From CAIRTM01 sp963723235 (GTDB lineage: Bacteria > Desulfobacterota > WTBG01 > CAIYCZ01 > CAIRTM01), in contig CAVRPV010000011.1 in the NCBI GenBank assembly GCA_963723235.1, forward strand, positions 62,001-126,000: a DNA stretch of 64,000 nucleotides, read 5' to 3'. Made by a program: the position numbers and the translations under genes. The stretch's first letter is position 1. Every line of letters begins with the position of its first letter. Positions 54,878 through 63,009 of the stretch are shown here, piece by piece. The notes beneath the pieces were generated by a model. The model saw nothing but the letters and a program-made list of their open reading frames with translations. It was not told the DNA's origin and searched no databases.

Positions 54878-54942
54878 GACGCGGCAGGACCGAGCGGGCG
54901 TTGAAGCCCCGTTCTTTGCTTGTATAATGTGGAGCACACGCA

Positions 54943-55263
54943 ATGGAAATAGCCGTTATCGCCGATGAACATTCAGCTACCGCTTTCCGGCTGGCCGGGG
55001 TTCGGCGGGTATATGACGACCGGTCCGGCGGGGACCGCCTGCAGAGCCTGCTTGCCGAAGACGCGCTCGGCATGCTGATTGTTACGGAGCGCGTTGCTGA
55101 TCAGCACCGTAAGGCCATTGATGACCACAAGGCCTCAAAGCGCATTGCGCCGATCGTGGTTGAGGTTCCGGATGTGAACGGACCCATTAAGCGCGACGTT
55201 GACCCGATCCGCGAGCTTATTCGCCGCGCGATCGGAGCGGATGTGACCGCCAGGCAGGAATAA
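54943..55263 (+). CDS. V-type ATPase subunit F (NtpG-like)
   Basis: This 106-residue central-stalk protein begins MEIAVIADEHSATAFRLAGV and has LGMLIVTERVADQHRKAID and PIVVEVPDVNGPIKRDVDPI followed by LIRRAIGAD. Subunit F activates ATP hydrolysis through subunit D contacts. GGAG lies eight bases before the ATG. A 120-base gap follows before subunit A, the longest in the operon. Confidence 0.9.
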   Translation: MEIAVIADEHSATAFRLAGVRRVYDDRSGGDRLQSLLAEDALGMLIVTERVADQHRKAIDDHKASKRIAPIVVEVPDVNGPIKRDVDPIRELIRRAIGADVTARQE

Positions 55264-55381
55264 CAGCGGCTGTCGCGAACGGGGCGGTTTGTGCTGCTGA
55301 GCGGCACGTCCGCATTTTAGAGAGGTTTGCGGGCGGCACATGCGCCCGGGACATAAATTTTTAACAGGGGGAGGTTGTCCA

Positions 55382-57151
55382 TTGCCCGAATTTAACGAAG
55401 GAAGCATTAAAAGCATAGCCGGCCCGCTTGTGATCGCCAAAGGGTTGCAGGGCTGTCAGATGTATGAGGTTGTCCGGGTCGGTGAAGCGAGCCTTATGGG
55501 TGAAACCATTCGCCTGGACGGCGATGAGGCCTCTATTCAGGTCTATGAAGACACCTCGGGCCTGAAGCCGGGCGAGCGGGTCATGCGTACCGGGGGGCCG
55601 CTTTCGGTTGAACTGGGGCCCGGTATCATGAAGAATTTTTACGACGGCATTCAGAGGCCCCTGCTCGATATTAAAAAGCAGGCCGGTGACTTTATTACGC
55701 GCGGTATCAAGGCGCCGGGCCTTGACCCGGAGCGCAGATGGGACTTTACCCCGGTGGCCGCCATCGGTGCGCAATTGGAAGAAGGCGATGTGCTCGGCAC
55801 GGTCCCTGAAACACAGGTCATTACCCATAAGATCATGGTGCCGCCCGGCGTGCGCGGCACACTGCTGGAAATCAGGCCGGGATCTTTTACCGTTGATGAA
55901 AACGTGGCAGTGCTTGAGCATGACGGAGAGCGGATCAGCCTGACCATGAAGCAGAAGTGGCCGGTGCGCAAAAGCCGCCCGAATAAGCGCAAGCTTGACC
56001 CCAGCGTGCCGCTTTTGACTGGCCAGCGTATTTATGACACCTTTTTCCCCTTGGCCAAGGGAGGCACGGCTGCCATTCCCGGCGGGTTCGGTACCGGTAA
56101 AACAGTCAGCCAGCATCAGGTTGCCCACTGGGCGGATGCACAGGTGGTTGTCTATGTGGGCTGCGGCGAGCGCGGCAATGAGATGACCGAAGTGCTTGAA
56201 GGATTTCCGGAAATTGATGATCCCAAGACCGGATTCAAACTGATGGAGCGCACAGTGCTGATCGCCAACACGTCCAACATGCCGGTTGCAGCCCGCGAGG
56301 CTTCGATTTACACGGGCATGACCATTGCCGAGTATTATCGCGATATGGGCTATGACGTTGCTATTATGGCGGATTCGACCTCGCGCTGGGCCGAGGCGCT
56401 GCGCGAAATTTCGGGCCGCCTTGAGGAAATGCCCGGAGAGGAGGGCTACCCGGCCTACCTGGCGTCCCGTATCGCGGGTTTCTACGAGCGCGCCGGCAGC
56501 GTGCTAACGCTGGGCTCTGATGAGCGCTTTGGCTCGGTTTCCGTTATCGGCGCGGTTTCGCCGCCCGGCGGTGATTTGTCCGAGCCTGTTGCGCAGAACA
56601 CCCTGCGCGTGGTGAGTGCCTTCTGGGCGCTTGACTCAACCCTGGCCGACCGCCGTCACTTCCCGGCCATTAACTGGCTCAGGAGCTATTCGCTGTACCT
56701 TGACTTCACCAAGGCCTGGTATGACGAGCACGCAACCAAGGCGTTTCGGGAATGCCGCACCAGGGTCATGATCATCCTGCAGGATGAATCCGAGCTGTCT
56801 GAAATCGTGCAGCTGATCGGACCGGATGCCCTGCCCGAGCGCGAGCGCCTCACCCTTGAGGTCGCCCGCATGATCCGCGAGGATTATCTGCAGCAGCACG
56901 CGTTTCACAAGGAGGACACGTATTGCCCTCTTGAAAAGCAGCTCAAAATGCTCAAAACCATTATAGCCTTTGAAGAGTTTGCGGTGCGGGCCCTGGAAAA
57001 AGGCGCGGGCATTGATGTCATCACCGGGCTGGCGATCCGGGATGAAATTTCACGCATGAAGTATATACCGAATGCATCATTTGCCCGGGAGCACGCAGCG
57101 CTTGAGAGCCGGATGCATGAACAATTCACAGCACTGGGGTGCGCACAATGA
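55382..57151 (+). CDS. ntpA: V-type ATPase catalytic subunit A
   Basis: Subunit A hydrolyses ATP. The 589-residue protein starts at TTG 55382 (PEFNEGSIKSIAGPLVIAKG), with GGAGG seven bases before; the ORF from ATG 55340 is unlikely. The P-loop is GGFGTGKTVSQHQVAHW (near residue 235), and GERGNEMTEVLEGFPEIDDP contains the catalytic Glu region. YPAYLASRIAGFYERAG and SVSVIGAVSPPGGDLSEPV are V/A-type signatures. V-type enzymes often have GPFGSGKT; the GGFGTGKT form is unusual but intact. It forms the A3B3 head with subunit B. Confidence 0.97.
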   Translation: MPEFNEGSIKSIAGPLVIAKGLQGCQMYEVVRVGEASLMGETIRLDGDEASIQVYEDTSGLKPGERVMRTGGPLSVELGPGIMKNFYDGIQRPLLDIKKQAGDFITRGIKAPGLDPERRWDFTPVAAIGAQLEEGDVLGTVPETQVITHKIMVPPGVRGTLLEIRPGSFTVDENVAVLEHDGERISLTMKQKWPVRKSRPNKRKLDPSVPLLTGQRIYDTFFPLAKGGTAAIPGGFGTGKTVSQHQVAHWADAQVVVYVGCGERGNEMTEVLEGFPEIDDPKTGFKLMERTVLIANTSNMPVAAREASIYTGMTIAEYYRDMGYDVAIMADSTSRWAEALREISGRLEEMPGEEGYPAYLASRIAGFYERAGSVLTLGSDERFGSVSVIGAVSPPGGDLSEPVAQNTLRVVSAFWALDSTLADRRHFPAINWLRSYSLYLDFTKAWYDEHATKAFRECRTRVMIILQDESELSEIVQLIGPDALPERERLTLEVARMIREDYLQQHAFHKEDTYCPLEKQLKMLKTIIAFEEFAVRALEKGAGIDVITGLAIRDEISRMKYIPNASFAREHAALESRMHEQFTALGCAQ

Positions 57152-58542
57152 CTGTTGATATCAAGACCAGGGAGTACAGGACTGTTAAGAAGGTTGCCGG
57201 CCCTCTGATGGTTGTTGAAGGGGTTGAGGGCGTAGCTTATGGCGAGGTCGTTTTGATTCGTACCGGTTCCGGTGAGGAGCGCACCGGCCAGGTGCTTGAA
57301 TCCCGTGAAGGGCTTGCGATCGTGCAGGTCTTTGAGGGCACGGCCGGCATCGACACCCGGGACACCACCGTGCGTTTTGTGGGCGACACCATGAAGCTGG
57401 CGGTTTCAAAGGACATGGTCGGCCGTTTTTTCGACGGCCTCGGGCGCCCGATTGATGACGGACCGGCAATCATTTCCGACCTGCGCCTTGACATCAACGG
57501 CGCTCCCATTAACCCGGCGGCCCGCGCGTTTCCGGATGAGTTCATTCAAACCGGCATCTCCACTATCGACGGCATGAACACGCTGGTGCGCGGCCAGAAG
57601 CTGCCCATTTTTTCGGGCTCCGGCATGACGCACAGTGAACTGGCCGCGCAGATCGCGCGCCAGGCCAAGGTGCTCGGCACAACCGAGCCGTTCTCGGTTG
57701 TGTTCGCGGCCATGGGTATCACCAGCGAGGAGGCGAACTTTTTCATGCGCGATTTTGAGCGCACCGGCGCCATGGAGCAGATCGTCGCTTTTATCAATCT
57801 GGCTGACGATCCGGCCATTGAGCGCATCATCACCCCGCGCATGGCCCTGACCACCGCTGAATATCTCGCTTTCGAGTGCGATATGCACGTGCTGGTTATT
57901 CTGACCGACATGACCAATTACTGCGAAGCCCTGCGCGAAATCGCGGCTGCGCGCGAAGAGGTCCCGGGACGGCGCGGCTATCCGGGTTACATGTATACCG
58001 ACCTGGCCATGAGCTATGAACGCGCCGGACGTATCCGCGGGCGTAAGGGTTCCATTACGCAGGTGCCGATACTGTCCATGCCCGATGATGATATTACGCA
58101 CCCGATTCCCGACCTGACCGGCTATATTACGGAGGGACAGTTTGTGCTCTCGCGCGACCTGCACCGTCGCGGCATTTATCCGCCGGTTGACGTGCTGCCC
58201 AGCCTCTCGCGTCTGATGAACCAGGGTATCGGCAAGGGGCGCACCCGCGAGGACCACTCCGGGGTTTCGGATCAGTGCTATGCGGCCTACGCAGAGGGGC
58301 GCGACGTGCGCAACCTGGTGGCGGTTGTCGGTGAAGAGGCCCTCACCGAGCGCGACCGGCGGTTTCTTAAATTCGCCGATGCCTTTGAAAAGGAATTCGT
58401 TGTTCAGGGCCGCGATGAAAATCGCTCGATTGAGGAAACGCTCGATATCGGCTGGCGCCTGCTTACGATTCTGTCGGAAGGCGAGCTCAAGCGCATTGAC
58501 GCCGAGCATATTAAAAAATATCATCCCAATTACAAACAATAG
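57148..58542 (+). CDS. ntpB: V-type ATPase subunit B
   Basis: Subunit B is the non-catalytic partner in the A3B3 head. The 464-residue protein lacks a P-loop and has the B-type IFSGSGMTHSELAAQIARQA. YPGYMYTDLAMSYERAGRIR and SITQVPILSMPDDDITHPIP are strong signatures, with QFVLSRDLHRRGIYPPVDVL and PSLSRLMNQGIG near the C-terminus. ATG 57148 overlaps the subunit A stop (ATGA), preferring it over the in-frame ATG nine bases earlier. Confidence 0.97.
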   Translation: MTVDIKTREYRTVKKVAGPLMVVEGVEGVAYGEVVLIRTGSGEERTGQVLESREGLAIVQVFEGTAGIDTRDTTVRFVGDTMKLAVSKDMVGRFFDGLGRPIDDGPAIISDLRLDINGAPINPAARAFPDEFIQTGISTIDGMNTLVRGQKLPIFSGSGMTHSELAAQIARQAKVLGTTEPFSVVFAAMGITSEEANFFMRDFERTGAMEQIVAFINLADDPAIERIITPRMALTTAEYLAFECDMHVLVILTDMTNYCEALREIAAAREEVPGRRGYPGYMYTDLAMSYERAGRIRGRKGSITQVPILSMPDDDITHPIPDLTGYITEGQFVLSRDLHRRGIYPPVDVLPSLSRLMNQGIGKGRTREDHSGVSDQCYAAYAEGRDVRNLVAVVGEEALTERDRRFLKFADAFEKEFVVQGRDENRSIEETLDIGWRLLTILSEGELKRIDAEHIKKYHPNYKQ

Positions 58543-58561
58543 CCTTTGGGGAGCATGAAGC

Positions 58562-59218
58562 ATGGCCGATATTCTTGAGGGAACCAAGCCGACCCGCATG
58601 GCGCTGCTGCAGCTGCGCAAACGCGCGGTTCTTGCCGAGCGCGGTCACCGGCTCCTCAAGGAAAAGCGCGATGCGCTGATTTCCGAGTTTTTAAGCATTG
58701 CCGGCAATGTGCGCTCCATTCGCGAATCAGCCCAGCAGCAGCTTGCAGCGGCGTATGCGGATATGCTGCAGGCCCAGGCCGTTATGGGGGTCGGGGCCGT
58801 GCGGGAGGTCTCCTGGAACACCGGTCAGGACTTGCAGGTGCGGATGAAATCCCGCAATATCATGGGAGTGATCGTGCCGATCATTGAATCGGACAAGGCC
58901 GAGCGCAGTCTCATCCGCCGCGGTTATGGTTTTGCCGACACCAGCGCCAAGCTGGATGAGGCCGCGAAAAAAATGGAACAGGCCATCGAGGGGGTTGTCA
59001 GGCTGGCCGAGGTTGAGGAAACCGTGCGCCGACTGGCGCTGGAAGTTCAAAAAACCAAGCGGCGCGTGAACGCGCTTGAATACATTGTTATTCCGCGGCT
59101 GCGGGTTACGGTAAAATACATCCGCATGCGGCTGGATGAGATTGAGCGTGAAAGCTTTACGCGCCTGAAGAAAATCAAGGCAGTTCTGGATGCCCGTGCG
59201 CCGGAGGTTCAGGCATGA
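58562..59218 (+). CDS. ntpD: V-type ATPase central shaft subunit D
   Basis: Subunit D is the rotating shaft, a long antiparallel coiled coil. The 218-residue protein has the conserved start GTKPTRMALLQLRKRAVLAE, then GHRLLKEKRDALISEF, and the C-terminal helix RRVNALEYIVIPRLRVTVKY. GGGGAG lies eight bases before the ATG. The last codons overlap the start of a 55-residue membrane protein (ATGA). Confidence 0.95.
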   Translation: MADILEGTKPTRMALLQLRKRAVLAERGHRLLKEKRDALISEFLSIAGNVRSIRESAQQQLAAAYADMLQAQAVMGVGAVREVSWNTGQDLQVRMKSRNIMGVIVPIIESDKAERSLIRRGYGFADTSAKLDEAAKKMEQAIEGVVRLAEVEETVRRLALEVQKTKRRVNALEYIVIPRLRVTVKYIRMRLDEIERESFTRLKKIKAVLDARAPEVQA

Positions 59219-59382
59219 CGGGCGGGCTTCTGTATGAACACCATCAGGAACGCAACCGGCGCGCTGAACAGCGCCGTTTGCTTCTGTTTCTGGCGGCACA
59301 GGTCATGCACTACGGCGCTGTGCTCCTGCTTCTGCTGGGAGGTTTGTTTTTTGCAGTGCTTGGCCTGAGGGCTCTGCTGTAA
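59215..59382 (+). CDS. small membrane protein at the ntpH position of the V-ATPase operon
   Basis: This is a 55-codon ORF whose ATG overlaps the subunit D stop (ATGA). The protein has a charged N-terminus (HHQERNRRAEQRR) and one long hydrophobic helix (YGAVLLLLLGGLFFAVLGLR). In Enterococcus hirae a small gene, ntpH, follows ntpD; this ORF holds the same place, although sequence relation cannot be judged. It is too short for common ORF cutoffs. A membrane accessory of the ATPase is inferred from the overlap. Confidence 0.55.
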   Translation: MTGGLLYEHHQERNRRAEQRRLLLFLAAQVMHYGAVLLLLLGGLFFAVLGLRALL

Positions 59383-59422
59383 GAACCGGCTGCCAACACC
59401 ATGTAACGAGGGAGTTCGTAGT

Positions 59423-59869
59423 ATGTCAATGCCGATATCCCATATCATGCAGACAAAAGTGGTTGTGTGCGGTGAGGTTGCGTCGCTGAGGAAGATAGCG
59501 GAGCTGCAGCGCGCTGAAAATGTCGGCTCCCTGTTGGTCACGCATGGCGAGAAGATCGCCGGTATCATTACAATCGATGATGTTCTGGGCGCGGTGCTTG
59601 CCGGTCGCGACCTTGAAACAACCCGCGCCCGCGACATTATGTCGCATCCGGTTGAGTGCGTTCAGCAGGATATGAGTATTGAGGACGCGCTGCGTGAATT
59701 TGAGCGCACCGGCCGCAGCAGGCTTCTGGTCATGAGCGGCGGCAGGGTCGCGGGCATACTGAAAAAAACGGTTGCCGAGCGTTTTAAGGGCCTGACCGGT
59801 CTGTACACGTTTACGCCCGCGTCACGGTCTCTGCCATTCCGGCGCGGCAGCGGCAGCAGCACAAGCTGA
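59423..59869 (+). CDS. CBS domain-pair protein
   Basis: This 148-residue protein has two CBS motifs: first (residues 5-60) SHIMQTKVVVCGEVASLRKI and AGIITIDDVLGAVLAGRDL; second (residues 72-125) ARDIMSHPVECVQQDMSIED and RSRLLVMSGGRVAGILKKTV. CBS pairs bind adenosine nucleotides and report energy state. It follows the V-ATPase genes by 40 bases with GAGGGAG before the ATG, so it is probably co-transcribed and may tie enzyme activity to ATP/AMP level; that is inference. Confidence 0.88.
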   Translation: MSMPISHIMQTKVVVCGEVASLRKIAELQRAENVGSLLVTHGEKIAGIITIDDVLGAVLAGRDLETTRARDIMSHPVECVQQDMSIEDALREFERTGRSRLLVMSGGRVAGILKKTVAERFKGLTGLYTFTPASRSLPFRRGSGSSTS

Positions 59870-59914
59870 TTGTTTCAGCCCGTGCTGCGTGCGAATGTGA
59901 GCCTGTTGGCTTGC

Positions 59915-59960
59915 AAGAATGCCTTGCAGAGTGTAAAATACTCAGGCATTCTTTTTTTTG
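59915..59960 (+). terminator. rho-independent terminator ending the V-ATPase operon
   Basis: A 10-bp stem AAGAATGCCT/AGGCATTCTT (59915-59924 with 59944-59953) encloses a smaller inner stem GAGT/ACTC. A T-run follows. It lies about 45 bases past the CBS gene. Confidence 0.88.
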
Positions 59961-60024
59961 ATGTGATGCGGCTGCGTGTCCGGAACCGGCCTTCTTTCTG
60001 AATATCTACAAAAGGGTTGCTCTT

Positions 60025-60784
60025 GTGATTCTTCTTAAAAGTGATGCTGAGCTCAAGCAGCTGTATGCCGCCAACCAGATTGTTGCTAAGACGCTTCTGC
60101 TGCTGAGGGAAAAACTTGCGCCCGGGATGACCACCGCCGAAATTGATGCCCTGGCCGAGCAGGCCATACGCGCATCAGGTGCGGAGCCGGCTTTTAAGGG
60201 TTATCACGGCTTTCCGGCAACCGTGTGTATATCAATTAATGAGGAAGTTGTGCACGGCATACCGGGCAAGCGTCGTATAAAAACCGGTGACGTGGTCAGT
60301 CTTGATGTCGGCGTGGTGCTGGACGGATTTTACGGCGATGCGGCCCTGACGGTTCCGGTTGGGGAAATTTCGCCTGTGGCTCGCAAGCTGCTGCGCGTAA
60401 CCGAGGAATCGCTGTATAAAGGTATTGCAAAAGCGCGTGCCCGGCGGACGTCTTGCGGATATCTCCGCGGCCGTGCAAAATCATGTTGAGGGCCACGGCT
60501 TCAGTGTGGTGCGCGATTTTGTGGGTCACGGCATCGGCCGTGAGCTGCATGAGGATCCGCAGATTCCGAATTTTTATTCTTCAGCCGCGTTCAATCCGCG
60601 CCTGAAGGCGGGCATGGTGCTGGCGCTGGAACCGATGGTGAATCAGGGCACGTTCAAGGTGCGGGTGCTGAGTGACGGCTGGACCGCGGTTACGCAGGAT
60701 GGTAAGCTCTCGGCCCACTATGAGCACAGTGTTGCCATTACCGCTGCGGGCCCCTGGATTCTCAGTAGTCTTGACGGCAGATAA
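60025..60784 (+). pseudogene. map: methionine aminopeptidase, type I, frameshifted
   Basis: Map removes N-terminal Met from new proteins after Def. It starts at GTG 60025 (AAGGG nine bases before). The metal site residues are all readable: Asp in SLDVGVVLDGFYGDAAL, His in VGHGIGRELHEDP, Glu in LALEPMV and Glu in SAHYEHSVAIT. One extra C near 60445 shifts the frame (KARARRTS instead of KAVPGGRLADIS); removing it gives 253 residues, the usual length. Map is normally essential, so a sequence error is likely. It lies 62 bases before def, an operon typical for processing enzymes. Confidence 0.93.
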
Positions 60785-60846
60785 AAAAATCGATTATGAC
60801 TCCGGCCTTACCGGCATTGTGATCGGGGACTTTGATAGGAGCGGCT

Positions 60847-61335
60847 ATGGCAAAGCTTGAGGTGTTACGCTATCCCAATTCAATCCTTCGTAAAAAATGC
60901 GCTCTGATTGAAACCATAGATAATGAGGTTGTGCAGCTTGCGCGTGATATGCTGGAAACCATGTATGAAGACAAGGGTATCGGGCTGGCCGCGCCGCAGG
61001 TCGGCATTACCCGGCAGCTTATCGTGCTTGATATCGGCGACGGACCCCTGGCGCTGATCAATCCTGAAATCGTTCACGCCGAAGGCATTGACATCATGGA
61101 AGAGGGCTGCCTGTGTCTGCCCGGAATCAATGTTGACGTTGAGCGCAGCGCACTCGTGCGGGTCATTGGTCTTGACACTGCGGGTGCTACGGTTGAAATC
61201 GATGCTGAAGAGCTGCTGGCGCGGGCCCTGCAGCATGAGATCGATCATCTGTCCGGAACGCTGATTATCGATAAGGTTTCAAAGCTTAAACGTGATCTTT
61301 TGCTGAAGAAATACAGGAAGAATCAGCAGCCGTAA
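60847..61335 (+). CDS. def: peptide deformylase
   Basis: Def removes the formyl group from new proteins using a metal ion. The 162-residue protein has all three motifs: GIGLAAPQVG, EGCLCLPG (Cys ligand) and QHEIDHL with H130, E131 and H134. AGGAG lies before ATG 60847; the upstream in-frame ATG at 60832 is within five codons and less favoured. It follows map; fmt is at 15 kb. Confidence 0.97.
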   Translation: MAKLEVLRYPNSILRKKCALIETIDNEVVQLARDMLETMYEDKGIGLAAPQVGITRQLIVLDIGDGPLALINPEIVHAEGIDIMEEGCLCLPGINVDVERSALVRVIGLDTAGATVEIDAEELLARALQHEIDHLSGTLIIDKVSKLKRDLLLKKYRKNQQP

Positions 61336-61409
61336 AGTTCCCGCCCTGTCCGCTTTATTTTCTCTTTATCTCCTGCAGGATAAGCCCAGCGTGTCCGGCA
61401 GGCTACGCA

Positions 61410-62513
61410 CTATCGCAGGTCAGTGAAGGCTTCTCCCGGATGCGGAATCATAAACCGGGTTGTGCCCATATCAGTAGTCCGCAGTGCTTCCAGCAGGGCC
61501 TCTTCGGGTTCATGCTGAGCGTCATCGCCCAAGGGGAACGTGCCGAAATGCGCGGCAATGCTGGTGCGGGCATTTAAAATACCATGCGCTCTCAGAGCAT
61601 CGCGCGGTGAGAGATGATGGGGTCCCATGAACCATTCCGGCAGAAATGCGCCGATGGGCAGCAGGGCAACCCTGATATCGGTGAAGCGCTGTGCGATTTG
61701 ATCAAAATGCGGTCCGAATCCGGTATCGCCGGCAACATATACTGCTCCAGCCCCGTGTTCAATGACAAATCCGCTCCACAGGCTCTTGCGCTGATCCCAC
61801 ATGCCGCGGCTTGAGAAATGGCGCGCCGGCACACAGGCCAGGGTCAGGCATTCACCCAGGGGCAGTTCCTGCCACCAGTCCATTTCAACAACATCGCTCA
61901 TGCCGTGGCGCGCAAGCGTGCGGCCATTGCCCAGGGGCACGTAGATGCGCGGCGCGAATGCTTTGTGCAGGCGCTTCAGGGTCGCTATGTCCATGTGATC
62001 GTAATGATTGTGGGTAATCAGGACCACATCAATGCGCGGCAGGTCTTCGAAGCGGATGCCGGGAGCATGTATGCGCTTTGGGCCGGCGAATGATACCGGG
62101 CTGCAGCGTTGTGACCAGATCGGGTCAACGAGTATATTGAGGCCTGCCAGCTGGATCAGAAACGTGCTGTGATTGATATAGGTTATGTGCAGTTCATCCC
62201 CGTTCACGCAGGCTGCCGGGGGCGGACCCGGTGTGATATCAATCCATTTTTCCCACGGGCCGCGCTCACGGTTGCGCACCCAGGTTAAGAATTCGCGGAA
62301 CCCTTGCGGATTTTTTTCGCCGGGATTAAAAAACTTTTTGCCGTCAAAGTGATCTCCGGCTTGATTGGGAAGCTGTTCTCCGGCAAACACCATGCATCCG
62401 AGGCAGCCCAGCGCCAGGGCAGCTCCCGCACCTGCTGCGGCACAGCGCTGCACAAGGTTGCGGGCAGGGGCGATCCTGTGGTTTTTCGGTTTCAGCATGG
62501 GCAATTTTTTCAT
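61410..62513 (-). CDS. metallo-beta-lactamase-fold hydrolase (NAPE-PLD/UlaG-like)
   Basis: This 367-residue protein has an N-terminal hydrophobic segment (AAAGAGAALALGCLGCMVFA) that may be a signal or lipoprotein peptide. The MBL fold follows with ITYINHSTFLIQLAGLNILV, the metal site VVLITHNHYDHMD (HxHxDH), AGDTGFGPHFDQI and the late His in SIAAHFGTFPLGDD. FAGPKRIHAPGIRFEDLP is typical of the NAPE-PLD branch, phospholipases acting on N-acyl phospholipids. A phosphodiesterase acting on lipids in the envelope is plausible. Its start has no clear ribosome-binding site. Confidence 0.85.
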   Translation of the reverse strand: MKKLPMLKPKNHRIAPARNLVQRCAAAGAGAALALGCLGCMVFAGEQLPNQAGDHFDGKKFFNPGEKNPQGFREFLTWVRNRERGPWEKWIDITPGPPPAACVNGDELHITYINHSTFLIQLAGLNILVDPIWSQRCSPVSFAGPKRIHAPGIRFEDLPRIDVVLITHNHYDHMDIATLKRLHKAFAPRIYVPLGNGRTLARHGMSDVVEMDWWQELPLGECLTLACVPARHFSSRGMWDQRKSLWSGFVIEHGAGAVYVAGDTGFGPHFDQIAQRFTDIRVALLPIGAFLPEWFMGPHHLSPRDALRAHGILNARTSIAAHFGTFPLGDDAQHEPEEALLEALRTTDMGTTRFMIPHPGEAFTDLR

Positions 62514-62635
62514 ACAGGTTTTGACCTGCCCCGCGATGTCATCGACGGAGCCTCACCGGTGCGGTCTTCTTCAGACAAGAAAGGCCTTGAACAGTCAAGG
62601 CCTTCTATACTATGATGCGCTTTTTTGTGCAGTGT

Positions 62636-62727
62636 TGGCGGAGGGAGTAGGATTCGAACCCACGGACCCGTTTCCACGGACCAACGGTTTTCAAGACCGC
62701 CGCCTTCGACCACTCGGCCATCCCTCC
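62636..62727 (-). tRNA. tRNA-Ser(UGA)
   Basis: On the minus strand a 92-base cloverleaf begins GGAGGGATGGCCGAGTGGTC and ends CTCCCTCCGCCA with an encoded CCA. The 7-bp acceptor stem GGAGGGA pairs with TCCCTCC. The anticodon is TGA (62691-62693), between GGTCT and AAACC, and reads UCA codons. A long variable arm (CCGTGGAAACGG) and GTTCGAATC T-loop are class II features of serine tRNAs. The anticodon is not UCA, so this is not tRNA-Sec. A hairpin AAGGCCTTGA/TCAAGGCCTT at 62581-62604 follows downstream and may end the transcript. Confidence 0.96.
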
Positions 62728-62819
62728 CAGTGTGTCTTCAGGCGGGAACTGTAGCATTTTTCAAAGGCTTTCGTCAAGTTTTTAGCATCGCGCGCATGGA
62801 GTCAGACTCAGTGGACCCT

Positions 62820-63009
62820 AACAGGTTGTTGAAAAAGTCATTCCCATCAGGCTGTTCAAAAATGACCGGATGCAAGGCGCTCGCTGTCTGTGACACCTGC
62901 TTGCAGGCAATCATGAGGAATGAGGCGTACGTGTTCGTACGTCGCAGTAATGAAGAATGAGCGTAATCCCGCCATGGCGGGACAGACGGGGGTTTTTCAA
63001 CAGACTGCT
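62820..63009 (-). repeat. dispersed repeat element, copy 4 (inverted, longest)
   Basis: This copy reads in the opposite orientation to the others: AACAGGTTGTTGAAAAAGTC, then CAGGCTGTTCAAAAATG, TGACACCTGCTTGCAGGCAA, TCATGAGGAATGAGGCGTAC, CCCGCCATGGCGGGACAG, and ends TTTTTCAACAGACTGCT. It is about 190 bases with both inverted ends. It runs directly into the transporter gene. Confidence 0.85.

Noticed and set aside
62636..62727. Possibility that the tRNA is tRNA-Sec, given selA in the window
   Set aside because: The anticodon is TGA, not TCA, and the acceptor arm is 7 bp, so it is an ordinary tRNA-Ser.
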